DNA from: Ectocarpus siliculosus
Taxonomy: Eukaryota > Sar > Phaeophyceae > Ectocarpales > Ectocarpaceae
Direction of reading: 5' to 3'
Length of the DNA stretch: 64,000 bases
Assembly: GCA_000310025.1 (NCBI GenBank)
Contig: FN649743.1
Coordinates: 681,513-745,512 of the forward strand
Below are positions 22,389-34,221 of the stretch, piece by piece. Under the pieces are notes generated by a model. That model saw only the letters and a program-made list of their open reading frames with translations. It made no database searches and was not told the origin of the DNA. A program made the translations under genes and the position numbers. Numbering within the stretch: position 1 is the first letter of the stretch; every line of letters starts with the position of its first letter.

Positions 22389-25006
22389 ATGTCGTCCGAG
22401 CTGCGGCAGAAGGCCTACACACGGCGAGCGTCGCAGCACGACGACCTGGAGGTGAGAGGAGGGAGGGGCAGAGACAAACGTGCCGCCTTTTCTGTGTTCG
22501 TTGTTGGGAGCGTGTTGGATCGCTGCCTGCTGCTGGGTGTAGCCGGAGGCCCTAGTTGTTATTCCGAGTGTGTCCTCATCTCCTCTTGTATCCGGCAGCT
22601 CTCTTTGTCAGCAGCAGCACCGCTTTTTTGGAGTCAATCGTTCCGACGCTACTCAGCAGCCCCCTTTTTCCTACGGAATTCAATTCCATCTGCTGCGGCA
22701 ACAGCAGCAGCAGCAGCACACCCGCATACCTAGAGTCGCATTGTATTTTAAGCCACCCCTTGTTGCAGCCGCAGCCGCTGTGCGCGATGTGTCTGCTTCG
22801 GCTTTGAGATCTGCTTCGGCGGCGGTCCGCCGAATCAAAGTATGCTGGTGCTGCTGGTGCTGCTGGTGCTGCTGCGATCTATTTTTGCCAGACAAGGAAT
22901 GGGTGTGGCGTTGTTGGCGTGTAGTCTAAGCGAATCGGCCGCTGCTGGCCGTGTTGTAGACAAGAACCCAAACGCACGCCAGCTTTTTTTGCTCTTTTCC
23001 CTGCACGCACGTGTGATGCATGCCACTTGCGCCGCGCGGACGCTCCTCAATAAAAAGCCTTGTTCGTGGCGAATCGGACGGGTGTATACACAAAAACACA
23101 CAGACTGAACACACAAATATGCTGCCCATGCATGTATGTAGTCTTTTGAGCCCCCATCTGTGCTTAGGATAAGTATCGTAGAAACCTGTTGACGGATCTT
23201 CTTTGACCTGCTCAGTGGTCGTTGTTGTGGCACCTTGCAGATGCTGCTCTCATCCCTTCGGCTAGCGCGCTCGCTGGTTGTTTTTTTGGTTCCATGCGTG
23301 TGTACCCACATGCACTACATACTTCTGCTGTACCTGCAGCATGTTGTTGCGCTCACGCGCTGCCGCTGCTTTGGCCTGGACGTGCTCTTCCCACTCACCC
23401 GCCCACCACGCCCCCATTTTTCAAATGATTTGTGCGTCTGAACTTCTCCAACCGTGTGCACACTGGCGGCCGACCCGTTCGACACAGCGGCCTGCCTGCA
23501 ACGTACTTGTGTGTGTTTCGTTGAGAACATACATACCCTCACAGAAAGACTACAACACCCTTTCGAGATACGGAGTATAGACTAATACCACAACAGCAGT
23601 CAAAGGGAATACCACAACAGCAGCCAAAGGGATGTGCTGAAAGAAGTCTTTTCAGCACTGAAAATAGGTCCTTCTATTCAGCGTTTGAGGCTTGAAAACC
23701 AGGTGCAACTTCCACTCACCCTTTCATTTTCGAACCGCAACAACCAACGGCGCCGAGAGGCATAATAACCTTCAACTCGGAAGAACCTTCATACGTTATG
23801 CGTTCAATACTCGTGTTCACAACGTGTGCCGTGCGAATCGGGGCGGGCCACACACCGGCACCGCATTTCAAGCTTTTCGCCTTTTGCTTGAAACACTGCT
23901 GTGTGTGGTCGAACGCCTGCTGTCGGCAGAGAGAGGGAGAGAGGTGTGGCAGCAAGGAAACTAACTTGTGACTTCGGTTGGGGAGATAAACCGAGTGACC
24001 AATGAACCATACGATAACAAGTATGCTTTGGAAGACGTGCTGGTTGGCGCTTTTGATCCTGCTATTTAATACTTCTATTAAACACAAGGGCGATCGACGG
24101 CGACGATCGACGGAGCGACGGCGGCGCGATCGACGAAGGCGGCCTAAGGCCGCCCGATTGACCGCCCGCCCGACCGACCGACCCAATTAAACACAAGGTG
24201 TATTTCAGCTGTCAGATGGATAGCACGGTCGATGAAAATAGCTCAAGCACACACGCGTGGTATGTATCTCGGCGCATCACGGATGCTTGCCCCGCCGCCA
24301 AACAAACGTGCTCGCAGAAAGCGGGGTATTCCCGTCTGTGACAATAATCTGTGACAAAAAACAAGCCCCGCGTGGTGGTCGTGTTGTACAAGCATCACCG
24401 TCAAAACCTGCTTCCTTCACGTTGTACATATGCGCATGTGCGTATAATGGCCCAAAGAAGCGGAGTATTTCCTTGTGATGCAACGCAAGTACTCCGTGTT
24501 TCGCAGAAGCTTTTGGCCGCCTCGGAACGTCGCCTCTTCTTCACGTTTTTTTTTTCTTCTCAGGTTGTAGACTTTCATGTACAGTACAACGTGTATGCAT
24601 ATGCATATGTCGATGCAGGGGTCGTCAACCTATGCGTGGGTGCTGTTGTTGAAGGCCTTGGGTTGGATTCCTGCAGCCAAGTGTGACAGTATTTCGGCTT
24701 CGCGCAAACCGCGATGATTCTTCCTTGCGACAGAGTAAATTCGGTTTCGCCCTCCGTATTCCGAATCAACGACACCCCCCACCGTCAGTACCTGGTATTG
24801 TTTGTTTAGGAAAACTACACGCAAACAAGAGAAAAGGCTACCCGTTCTAGATGTAAGTAGCCGCAGCCGGAAGGGATGGGTTAAATTAAGTCTTTACAGA
24901 GAACACGGGTGTTTTGGATGATGAACCTTCTTCGCTGTGTCGGAGAATTGGCACTTAGCACCCCCGCTCTCCCGCCGCCCCCGGGTGGTGCTGGTGCTGA
25001 TACGAT

Positions 25007-25050
<44 letters not shown>

Positions 25051-28000
25051 ATGGCGAGAGAATTTTGGGAAGCGATAACGCGTGTTTCCCGCGCGCCCCT
25101 CCGCTAGCTGTAGACCAACACCCCCGTACGTGGAGGAAAGGTGCCGTCAGAACATACAGCGCGAGTCTTGCGGTCAGAAAGAACTGCGTTGGACGAAGCA
25201 CCTGCTGCTGCAGCTATTCCCTGGTTGTCCATATCGGTCCCTCTCTCTCTCGACCTCTCTTGTCTATCTCTTTCGACTGGCCCGCGAGACTCATCGAATA
25301 CCGTAAGAGGCGGAGAGATGGCACCCCCACCGTACACCGATTTTCAAGGCTGATTTCTCCACACCCCAGATTGTGCCAACACCAAAAAATTTGGCTTTCG
25401 AAACATCTCGTTGAGGGCTCTCCGTACACGTATCGGGCTCTTTCCGCACCCCCCTTGGCTGTGGAGAAATCGAGGTTTGAAAGTCGGTCTGGGTGGGATG
25501 TCATCTCTCTGCCTTTTACGGAATACCACGGTACGGTATACGGTACGGTACAGACAATGTTGGCTGTGGAGAGATCGAGGTTTGAAAGTCGGTCTAGGGG
25601 GGACATACCATCTCTCTGCCTCTTACGGTAGTGCTTTCAAAGAGTACGCAGACCGGGCTCTGCCTGCACCACGGTACTAAATAGCAGAAATGATCAAGAA
25701 CAGCAGCGGGTACGAAACACCGTCAGCCAGTCACCACATGATACGGAGGTTGTGTTTTGTGTTAGTACTGCCTGCATGCACAACGCGCAGCAGGGGATGG
25801 AAGCGGCGCTGAGCCAAGCGTAGTCTCCCTTCTTTCCAGAATGCGTTTCCACCTGTATCACGGCCCAATCCCACCCCCCGTCCCGGGTTTCCACCTATAT
25901 AACGGCTGTCGCATCACCCTAATCCCAACCCCCTCCCCTCCCCCCGCCCCGCCCCCCCCGGGTCGTTGTTGTCCCCGTCAGGAATCACGCTCGCTGCACG
26001 AGCAGTTCCGGTCGTCCATGTTCTCGGCCAGCAAGGCCGACCGCCTCAACGCGCGAACCACCATTTCGGGGGGGGCCGGCGGGGCTGGCAGCTCCTGCGA
26101 CTCGTCTGAGAGCACCACGGCCGCCCGCATCGACGCGGCCATCAAGGCCGCCATGGCCCACGACGCCACCAGAGGCGCCAACACCTTCAACCGCCTCAAC
26201 CTGACCCCGGAAGGGAGCGCGGCGAGCCTCGGGGGGCCAGGCCGGGGGGGGGGGGGAGGGGGTGGGGCACCGTACCCCCGGATGGGCGGAGGAGACTATT
26301 ATCGAGACAGCGGCAGCGGCAGCGGCTACGCCGGCGCTTACAGGACGTACAACCCTGGGAGCGCGTCGGGCGGGGGCGATAGCACCGGTTACATGAACCG
26401 GCCCCCCGCCGCGGACGACTCAGTGGCGACCGGGAGCGTGAGCCACAGGAGCATGAGCGGCGGCAGCGGCAGCGGCGGCGGCGGCGGCGGCGGGCGCGTT
26501 AGCGGCGGCGTGGGTGCCGCCGCCATGGACCCTTTTTTTCACCGCGTTCCCGGCGGCGGCAGCGGCGGCAGCGGAGGAGGAGGAAGGGTCACGGCGCCAC
26601 ACCATCACCAGCAGCAGACGCGAGCGATCTGGGAGCCAAGGGCGAACGTACCCCCCGCACCGAGACCGGCGTGGCAACCAGACCCGTCGGTGGAGGCGGA
26701 GGAGCCGGAGGACACGTCGTCCTCGGCGAGCAGCGGCGGCGGGGACGCGCGCCTGGCGAAGTTGCACCCGCAGCCGTCTCGAGATTTCCAAGAGCACCAC
26801 CAGGCGGACTCGATGGGAGCGATCGCTCCGCCAGAACGGGTAGGTGGTGGCTTCTTGGTGCTGCTGAATGCTGCTGCTGGTGTGTGTGTTTTGATTTTTC
26901 CGTGAGGGCCTCAGCCGGAACGGGTATGCTAGGATGGTTTTTGCGTGTGTTTCGAGTTATGTCCGTGCGGGCTGATTCGGCCTCTCGCGTTCTCGTGCAG
27001 TTTTTTTCAAGACGAGGCGTTTTCTCAACCCCCCCTCCCCTCCCCTCCCCTCTCCCCCCTGCCCGCCCTGCCCGCCCTGCCCCGCCCCGCCCCTTGGCAA
27101 CTACGCTCTCTTGTGCCGTTCGTCCGTGCTGCCTCTTTCTGTCGGTGTGGTTTAACCTGGTCCCGCCCGCTTCCTGCCCCAACAACGACGATGACAACAA
27201 CAGCCTCAAGACATGCCTCCGGTCAGAACCGACGGCGGTAGCGGAGGCGACGCCCTCGACCACATGGGTGGGGGCGGCGCCGGGGTGGCCTTGACGCCCG
27301 CCGGCTACGATGAGCCCCTTGAGCTGCCTGACGGCTGTCATCACATCTCTCTCGCCAAGTTTCTCGAGGTGCAGACTAGATGTTTGAGAAGAGTGTTTAA
27401 TACTTCCAGTTTCCTTTGGGAGCCGGGAGGTGCGAAGTTTGTCGGGGGGTGGAGGGGGGGGATACGTGACTCCTACTTGCCATACTACGGGCGAGGTGCG
27501 AATTTTGTAAGGGGGGTAGTCGTGACTCCCACTGGCCATACAACGGGTCCCCCTTTTGGCTCAAGGTTGACTGCCGTCGCAGCTCTCTCCCTCGTCGGCC
27601 TTGTCCGGGGATGGATTGAGATCTTATCCCAAGGGTTGGTGGGTGCTGTCGACGCAGCAGTATTCGCGTTGAGGGTATATACAGTATTCTACCGCAAATG
27701 GCTGCAGCCGTGTTAATGGCCGTAACACATGGAGGGTGCTACCCTTACACTGAATTTCCCGCCTGACTGGTTGATTTGAGATTTTTGGTAGAAGGGGAAG
27801 GGGCGATGGACGCAAGCGGTGGGAGGCTCGTGCGGCTCGGCTCTGATACCAAATTCGCTTTTAATCTGAACTCAACAACTTTCGACTTTCAGGTGATGAC
27901 TGGCCCGGGCTTGCGCGTCCGGAAGCACCATCGAGCGGGCAAGGGCAGCTCGGGCTTGCGAGTGCTGCGATACAATGCAGAAGGAGACAGCCTTACTTGG

Positions 28001-28530
28001 GACAGCCACAAGATCCTTGGGGCGGCGCAGCACGTACTTCCGATGAGCGACGTAGAGGTGATGAGGGTGTTCGTGCTGCTGCTGATGGCGATGGTAGTGG
28101 TTGCTTTTGGGGACGCACTTGTATTAGGGCTCTGCTGTACGCACATGCATACAACCTTTTGGAGTTGTGCGATGTACGATTGTATGGGCTTGCTGTGTGC
28201 AGAACCTTTTGAAGTGGTGCGATGTGTGCCATACGGACGTGCCGTGTGCATACCCTTTTGAAGTCGTGCGTTGCGCTGTCGCCGCCGTTGTCATTCTTGG
28301 CGACTTCCCTGACTGACCTTTTGCGCACTACAGTCTCGACGGCTTTTGAGTGTGCTTGACAACACATTCTTCCCATGTCTGTCCGTCGTGCTCTCCCGAA
28401 CAACACAACACGCCGCAGAACGTGTCCATGCAGCCGGGCAAGCGGGTGGTGCTGATGTGCGTCGGGGGGAAGGACAGCTACGCGGTGTTCGAGGCCGCTA
28501 ACGACGATGCGGCGGCGGTTCTCTACGTTG
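22389..28530 (+). CDS. Gly/Ser/Ala-rich protein with PH-like C-terminal region (3' end unresolved)
   Basis: Exons 22389-22451, 25982-26839, 27204-27368, 27893-28057, 28419-28530; the first four end in phase 0, so they join cleanly, and the fifth ends in phase 1 at GTGAGG. The ATG opens a basic, polar N-terminus (MSSELRQKAYTRR). Residues 22-307 are one 858-nt exon of low-complexity sequence: poly-Gly, Gly-Ser, Ala and Pro tracts, likely disordered. Residues about 355-454 look folded: KFLE, GLRVRKHHRAGKG, LRVLRYNAEGDSLTWDS, then KRVVLMCVGGKDSYAVFEA. The order of basic strand, short turn and L-x-W strand resembles a pleckstrin-homology fold, which would suggest phosphoinositide or protein binding. 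That assignment is by pattern only. If the last intron is retained, the frame stops at 28577. I found no following exon in matching phase. Confidence 0.6.
24077..24198. mobile_element. 96-bp GC-rich insertion flanked by 13-bp direct repeats
   Basis: ATTAAACACAAGG occurs at 24077-24089 and 24186-24198. The 96 bp between are very CpG-rich, with repeated CGATCGACGG at the left, a perfect palindrome GGCGGCCTAAGGCCGCC in the middle and CGACCGACCGACC at the right. It lies in intron 1 of the PH-like gene. Confidence 0.65.
25009..25049. repeat. GT microsatellite
   Basis: About 20 GT units in intron 1 of the PH-like gene. Confidence 0.9.
25299..25629. mobile_element. MITE-like element plus an extra right arm
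   Basis: The left arm starts TACCGTAAGAGGCGGAGAGA at 25299 and continues through ACCGATTTTCAAGGCTGATT and TCTCCACA. The right arm (about 25457-25525) is its reverse complement. A further right arm at 25560-25629 ends GCCTCTTACGGTA. Related elements lie at 36111-36340 and 36686-36931. Confidence 0.75.
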
Positions 28531-29014
28531 GTGAGGACGTAAAACAAACTACTTCAGTAGAGAGATGGTTGTTGTGAGAAAGTAACACAATGGCTACGGG
28601 TAGAAAAATGGGTTTAAGGAGAGTGAAAAAAAAAAATGGAAATTGGCCTCAGAAAATGAAAATCCAAATGCTGCTTGAGCGACAGCAACGTCGGTTACCG
28701 GTACGTACGAAAACCAAGCTGCGGACAACCACTCTCTTGCAGGAAAAATCGACTAAATCGCACTATAATAGAAGTTTCGCGGATAACCCTCATTGGTGAA
28801 CGTTGACATCGCCTTACAACAGTGTATTTGCGTGGCTGCACTGAAGTGCTGGTATGATTTATAATAGTGCTGTGGGGAACGCGTTAGTCCACCCATGATT
28901 TTTCACACCTGACGGGTTGACCCCCTCTGCTCTTTCCCGAATCAATCGCGATTTTACCATACAGCTCTCGCTCATGTCTTTTCTCCCGCTCTCGTCTTCT
29001 CCCTCTCCCGCGTC

Positions 29015-29135
29015 TGCTCTCTCTCTCTCTCTCCCTCTCTGACTGTCTGTCTGTCTCTGTCTGTCTCTGTCTGTCTCTGTCTCTGTCTCTCTCTCCCCCC
29101 CTCTCTTCCGCGCTCTCTCCCGCATTTTTTCCCTC
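29015..29135. repeat. CT / CTGT microsatellite
   Basis: Pure pyrimidine-type repeats (CTCTCT, TGTCTGTCTC) over about 120 bp. Confidence 0.85.
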
Positions 29136-31389
29136 TCGCTAATGTTGTTGGAAACCAACCAATCGGAGCAGGACTGGAACGATTGCGAGAGCGGACGCAG
29201 TCAGGAGTGGACGCGGTATGAAGCCGAAAACGGCAAACGGCGGATCGAAACACCCGGAAACTTCCTGCCACACACGATATTCAAGCTAACGATACACAAC
29301 ACAAGACAGGACACGATTTATTTTGGGATCCGTGCGTGTGTTGATTTGATGGTGTCACGACCTTCATAGTCGTCGGTTTTTTCTTTTCTTCTTTCTCTCG
29401 CCCTGCCGAGTTGGGTAGGTGGGTCGTTGAAGAAATCAGGGACTTTGTCCCGTGGCTCTCGCTCGTTTGATGGAATTCCCCTGGGAGAGATGGGACGGTG
29501 GAAGGGGGGGGGCGGCGGGTCCTGTTGGATTTTTTCCGTCACTGCTGAGTAGCAGCGGGAACAAGAGGACAGTGACGGCCGGTCTGGGTGTAGGTTTTCC
29601 CCACAAGAACCGAACAAGCGCGGGGGGGGGGAGACCACGGTCGATTCTGCCTTTTCTGCGCGCCTGGCTCAAGAGGCGGCGCAAAACTAAAGAACGTGGT
29701 TTGGTTGGGTTGGTTTGTTGTTGTTCCTTGGGACAAAACGGAGAGGGGTACAATGGGTTCCGAATTGATCTTCTACTCTTTTAGTGCTGTAGTTTTTGCA
29801 AGTGGGGAAGGGAGAGAGGAGGGGTGGGGGTTAACGCAAGGCTCCGGTCTGAGTGATTCTTTGTGAGTTGGATGGCCTCGAGGGGGGAAGAGTGCTTGTG
29901 GTCGAGGAGGGACAGAGAGCCACAGGGGTTTACGGGTCTTGACCCACTGTTGTAGGAGTTCAGCTGCACAACACCACATCCCGTCGCGTATGCGTTATTA
30001 CATTTGTTTCCGGCTGCGGTGTGTGAGTGCCTGCTGTTTGTGTTCCCAGCCGGGTTGTTTTGTTTCTCCGCGCCTGACTTGCGAGGAGGGCAGCACGGGG
30101 AGGGAAACGGTGAAAATCACGAACATTATGACATGGAATCTATGGTTGGTTGGACCTATAGTGTAATGTACCTTTCGAATCATGCATGTGTACCGTACGG
30201 CCTTTTCGAGCGATCTTGAGCGTGCGGTCTGGTAGATGGAGCTCGTCTTCTTTTCTTTCCCAACGAATAGTGTTTTGGACTTTCTTTTCCCCCTCCTTCT
30301 GTTGGACGGTTTCTGAAGAAGCTTTCCAGCGAACAAACGAGTGAATATTTCCCGAGTTGGGGGCCCTTCCTTCGCTATGCATACAAGTCTACGTAGTACA
30401 CTGTGTCTCACACGGCGATGAACGAAGCTCAGCAGCAGCAGTTGTACGAGAACAAGAGAGAGGGTGTGGGGTGCAGAGTTGAACGGTAGACGCGGGACAG
30501 GTTATTGTTGGTGTGTCGCTGGCTGATTGGACGCGCCCGCCTCACGCTACGTTCGCCCCCAGAAGCTGGTTGATTACTTGCCCACATGGAAGGTATTGGT
30601 AGGTAGGGAGGGTGCTTATTGGTGCGGAGAGTGGAAGTTGCCACCATCCAACGAACTGCCTAGTATTTTGTTCTTCAAGCTTTGGCATTTTTGTGTTTAT
30701 TTTTCGCTCTCTCGCTGTTATTTTTTTTTATTTTTCTTAAAATTTTTTGTTTTCTGTCTCTTGCGAAGAGATAACGGTGACGGAGCGAAGGGAGCTAGGC
30801 TAGCCGATGTCCGTGTTGTACTGATATTCTCGTACGCGAAGAGGAACGTGCTTCGTTTCTTTCTTCACGGGGTGTTTGTAAGGACGCCCACCGATCGATC
30901 GGGAAGTAAGCGTGTGTTCGATCGGGAAGTAAGAGCGAAGACTTGTAGCTTCGTTGTGTGGTGCATTTGGAAACAGAGCGAAGGGGGGATTCTCATAGAG
31001 TGACGCGTGCGTGTAGTCTCGCCCCCAAGCCCCTCTGCCGAGTTTGTGAGTGAATCCATTGCAGCGTTGGCTTGGTCCGGTGGTGGCGCAAGCACGGCTC
31101 GTGGGCTTGTTCTTTGGGTCTTGAGGTGGAGAAGGGTGAGACTGAGTGGGGGACTCCCTAGCGTTGACAGGACGCTGGGATGTGGAAGGGCAAGGCTTTC
31201 TTTGTAGGGAGGGCTCGCGCGCTACGCGCTATTTAGTCGCATTTCATTCATTACGCTGAGACGTGTGAAAGATTGGCATTCGCGCGTGCTGTATCGGAAC
31301 AATTAGACACGTAGTAGCCCTCCTCGAGCCTGTAGCGCGACGACTGATTGTATTGTAGGTATATGTGCTGCTGCAGGTAGGATTTCTTC

Positions 31390-31480
31390 TTTTCAGTGTG
31401 TGCTCAACACCACGTATTGCCAGCAAGAAGTTCTGCTTTTCAGTGTGTGCTCAACACCACGTATTGCCAGCAAGAAGTCG
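31390..31480. repeat. Tandem duplication, 46-bp period
   Basis: CTTTTCAGTGTGTGCTCAAC with the following CACCACGTATTGCCAGCAAG is present twice in near-perfect tandem. Each copy opens with an acceptor-like CTTTTCAG. Confidence 0.85.
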
Positions 31481-31631
31481 GAGGAAATCTCCAAAACTCT
31501 GGGTGTGTTACGTTTGGATGGAGTGTATCTGTTGTCTGCGTCAATATATCTGGGAGCGAGAGAGCACACTCAGCTGGAAGCAATGTGCCGTCTGTGTACG
31601 GCAGTGGGTTTGGTTCATCGAGGGTGGTGTT

Positions 31632-31817
31632 TTGGAGTGTTGGAGAAGAGCTGGCCAATACGCCCCCTTTTCCAATCCTCTTCAACTCCTATCGCTGCGC
31701 AACCACTTCCTGGCCCGTCATTCAAAAGCCACCGCAGCATCTCAACGGGCATCATATGATACTTCATCCCATCGTCCACGAAAAGGATCAGCGAGCTGCG
31801 TCTCGGGCACCCCGGCG
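31632..31817 (-). CDS. Possible exon of a glycosyltransferase-like gene
   Basis: A minus-strand frame reads SLILFVDDGMKYHMMPVEML, then WLLNDGPGSGCAAIGVEEDW. A short hydrophobic strand ending in V-D-D, followed by a helix and a small-residue strand, is typical of the DxD-like metal site of GT-A glycosyltransferases. It follows a possible acceptor (GACGCAG) at about 31818. Exon ends are approximate. Upstream on the same strand, an ATG at about 33972 opens a frame with a basic N-terminus and one hydrophobic segment (SLLSLYVSFGILYLAL) that could be a type II membrane anchor, but I could not link the pieces by phase. Treat this as a lead, not a gene model. Confidence 0.3.
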
Positions 31818-34221
31818 GGCGAGTGAGTTGAGTGTTTCCAAGCATCGGCCGTCAATTGAGGCTACCGCGTTTTTCAGCCAGGTCATCATGATCACAAACC
31901 GCCGCACGTACCAGTAGTGACGGTATCGTGTGCTCTCGCACTTCCCTGTAACGCTCTGTCCCGCGGGCATTGGGCAATATTTTGCCTTCGCCCGTCCATC
32001 GGAAAATGGATACAATAGCAGTCCCTCACCATCAAATTCAGGCGTCAAAACGTCTGCCGAGGTTTGCAACGTTCATCTCTCCCAGCGGCAATACATGCGC
32101 CCCCCCTCGCGTGTCCCTTCCACGGAAAAAATATATTTTGCAGCCGCATCCGGTCCATAAAACCCTTTACCACTTCCAGGGCGGCCTAGTCTCCTACGCG
32201 TACCTACCCCGCTCGGTGTCAAAGCACAGAACCCCCAAGAGGTGTTCGCCTCGACGACAACATGCATACCGTACATGCGTTTCTATGACATGGTGTGTAC
32301 ACTTTTTCGCGTCGCCTGTTGCGGTGTCGCTCCAACCGAACAAACGTACGTACGTATGCGTGTGCCGCACACGGCGCGGCAGCGCTGCCGCGGGCGCCGC
32401 CACCTTCCTTGTTCGCACCTATCCCCAGTCAGCGTATTCTTCCGCCTTACTTTACTGAACAGCAACACCATTGGCACGATAACGAACAGCTAGAGATCCG
32501 GGAGCAATAGACAGACAAGCGTTCTACACGCTCAACGGAGTGATCACATTCCGGGGGGCACGTGAGTTGTAGCGGCACGAACGAGCGCGCAACACACCTC
32601 CCCCTCACGATTCACTCCGAAAAATACCTTGCTTGCAAGGATCTCAGGCCACCCGAAAAATCAGGCCGAGTTGTACGAAAACAGAAGAAACCACTTCGGC
32701 CAGGTGCTACGAAAACAAAGAGAAAGGACACGGGAAAGACCTGTTGGCCATGCCCCACGAAAACTCAGATAACACGAAAACAGCAACTATTTCCGTGAGA
32801 GGGGCAACGACAACGGACTGAGTCGGAGTCGATTGATGAGCGACCACAAAGCGAGGGAGCCACACGCGCACACAAAACACACATCTTCATCACAACAAGC
32901 CCTCTGTTGAGACAGGCGCGCCAGCCCAGCAAGAACACGAAAAACTACAACAGGCAGATCGACAGACACGTCTGCCCAGCGTCCCGTGGCCTCATCCTCC
33001 TCAACGCCACCACCGCCGCGCGTTCCCGGCTTTTGACAAACGAACGACGTTCGAGCGAGCAACAAACAAAAAACACACGCCCAAGCCAAAAACAAGGCGA
33101 ACACCAACAACCGCAGACGTGTGTGTGTGTGCGTGAACTATCCACCTACTGACTTGGGGAGCTTCGATACCAAATCGTCGTGGTGTTGGACATCCTCGAC
33201 AGGTTCCACCCCGCGGGTCGGCAAAGCCACGCAATTCTCTCTAGAAACACCGTTTTGCTTGTCCGGAAAACGGCGAGAACGGCTGTTGTAGTGGTCCAAA
33301 CTCATCATCGCACGACACTCTCTACCACCTATGCACACACACCAAATCAACCATCAATACATACATGCGGACAGACAGGGGGCCTCGCCATCCACCCTTG
33401 CTCATCGCGAGAGCCCCGCCGCCAGCACCACGGCGGGGCCCCGGAAACACGGTCTAACAGCTCGACGACACAAGAAAAACAGGCGATGCCGTCATGTACC
33501 TCTCTAAGGGCTGTTCGTCTCCGCCCTCCCCTGCCGTTCAATTCCGGCTCGATCCGTTCGCCCCTCTCGCGCGCGCCCGACACTAATAAATTTCCGATAC
33601 AGATCTCAAGGCGAGAGATGGAGAAAACCAGCGAGGCCGAGCACGCGCACACCGTCAACGACAACGAAAAGGCCTTGTCGGCGACAAGGAAGGCTCTAGA
33701 ACTTCCGCAGCTCAAGGGAATCCTGCTCTAATCACGATCCGGGGACTCAAGAGATAAAACAAACCATGATCAAGTCAAAATCCCGCCCGCCTACATACAC
33801 CCGCCGACCAAGTGCCAAGTACAAGATACCGAAAGACACGTAGAGGGAAAGGAGCGAGAGACAGCGAGACGTAGCACCGACGGTCGGACTCACGCGGACC
33901 CCCGAAAAACGTTTACGCGCAAAGGGCCGAGACGTACTCGTCCTCTCCTTCATATCTTCGCTTCTCGCCATCCAACTGTACCAGCTGTTAATTGTTTTGG
34001 GGTTTTTCCCAATTTTGATTTCGTTGGAAGGTCGATTTTCCCATTTTGGTGACGTCCAGTCCCGTTTTTTTTTTTTTTTCAGCAGATGACGCGGCAAGCA
34101 AACAAACACGCGACAACGACAGGAAGAAAGAAGGGGGCGAGGCAACACAAGCGAACAGGGGAGCCGGGCGGAAAGCGGAGGGTCGCAGGGAGGACGGAAT
34201 TCGTGAGCGCATGATCTTGTC

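Larger units (their letters stand above)
28578..34221. other. Long repeat-rich region, largely without supported genes
   Basis: Contains a CTCT/CTGT microsatellite (about 29015-29135), poly-T/poly-G runs, a 46-bp tandem duplication (31390-31480) and the possible glycosyltransferase-like exon near 31.7 kb. The 3' end of the PH-like gene may also lie here. No other frame shows family motifs. Confidence 0.45.

Noticed and set aside
24909-25631. 240-codon plus-strand open frame
   Set aside because: It runs through a GT microsatellite and a MITE-like element and has no family motif.
26589-27539. 316-codon minus-strand open frame
   Set aside because: Antisense of the GC-rich low-complexity exon of the PH-like gene; its Arg/Gly/Pro content is a codon shadow.
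28859-29271. Arg/Glu-rich minus-strand frames
   Set aside because: Translations of a CT/CTGT microsatellite.
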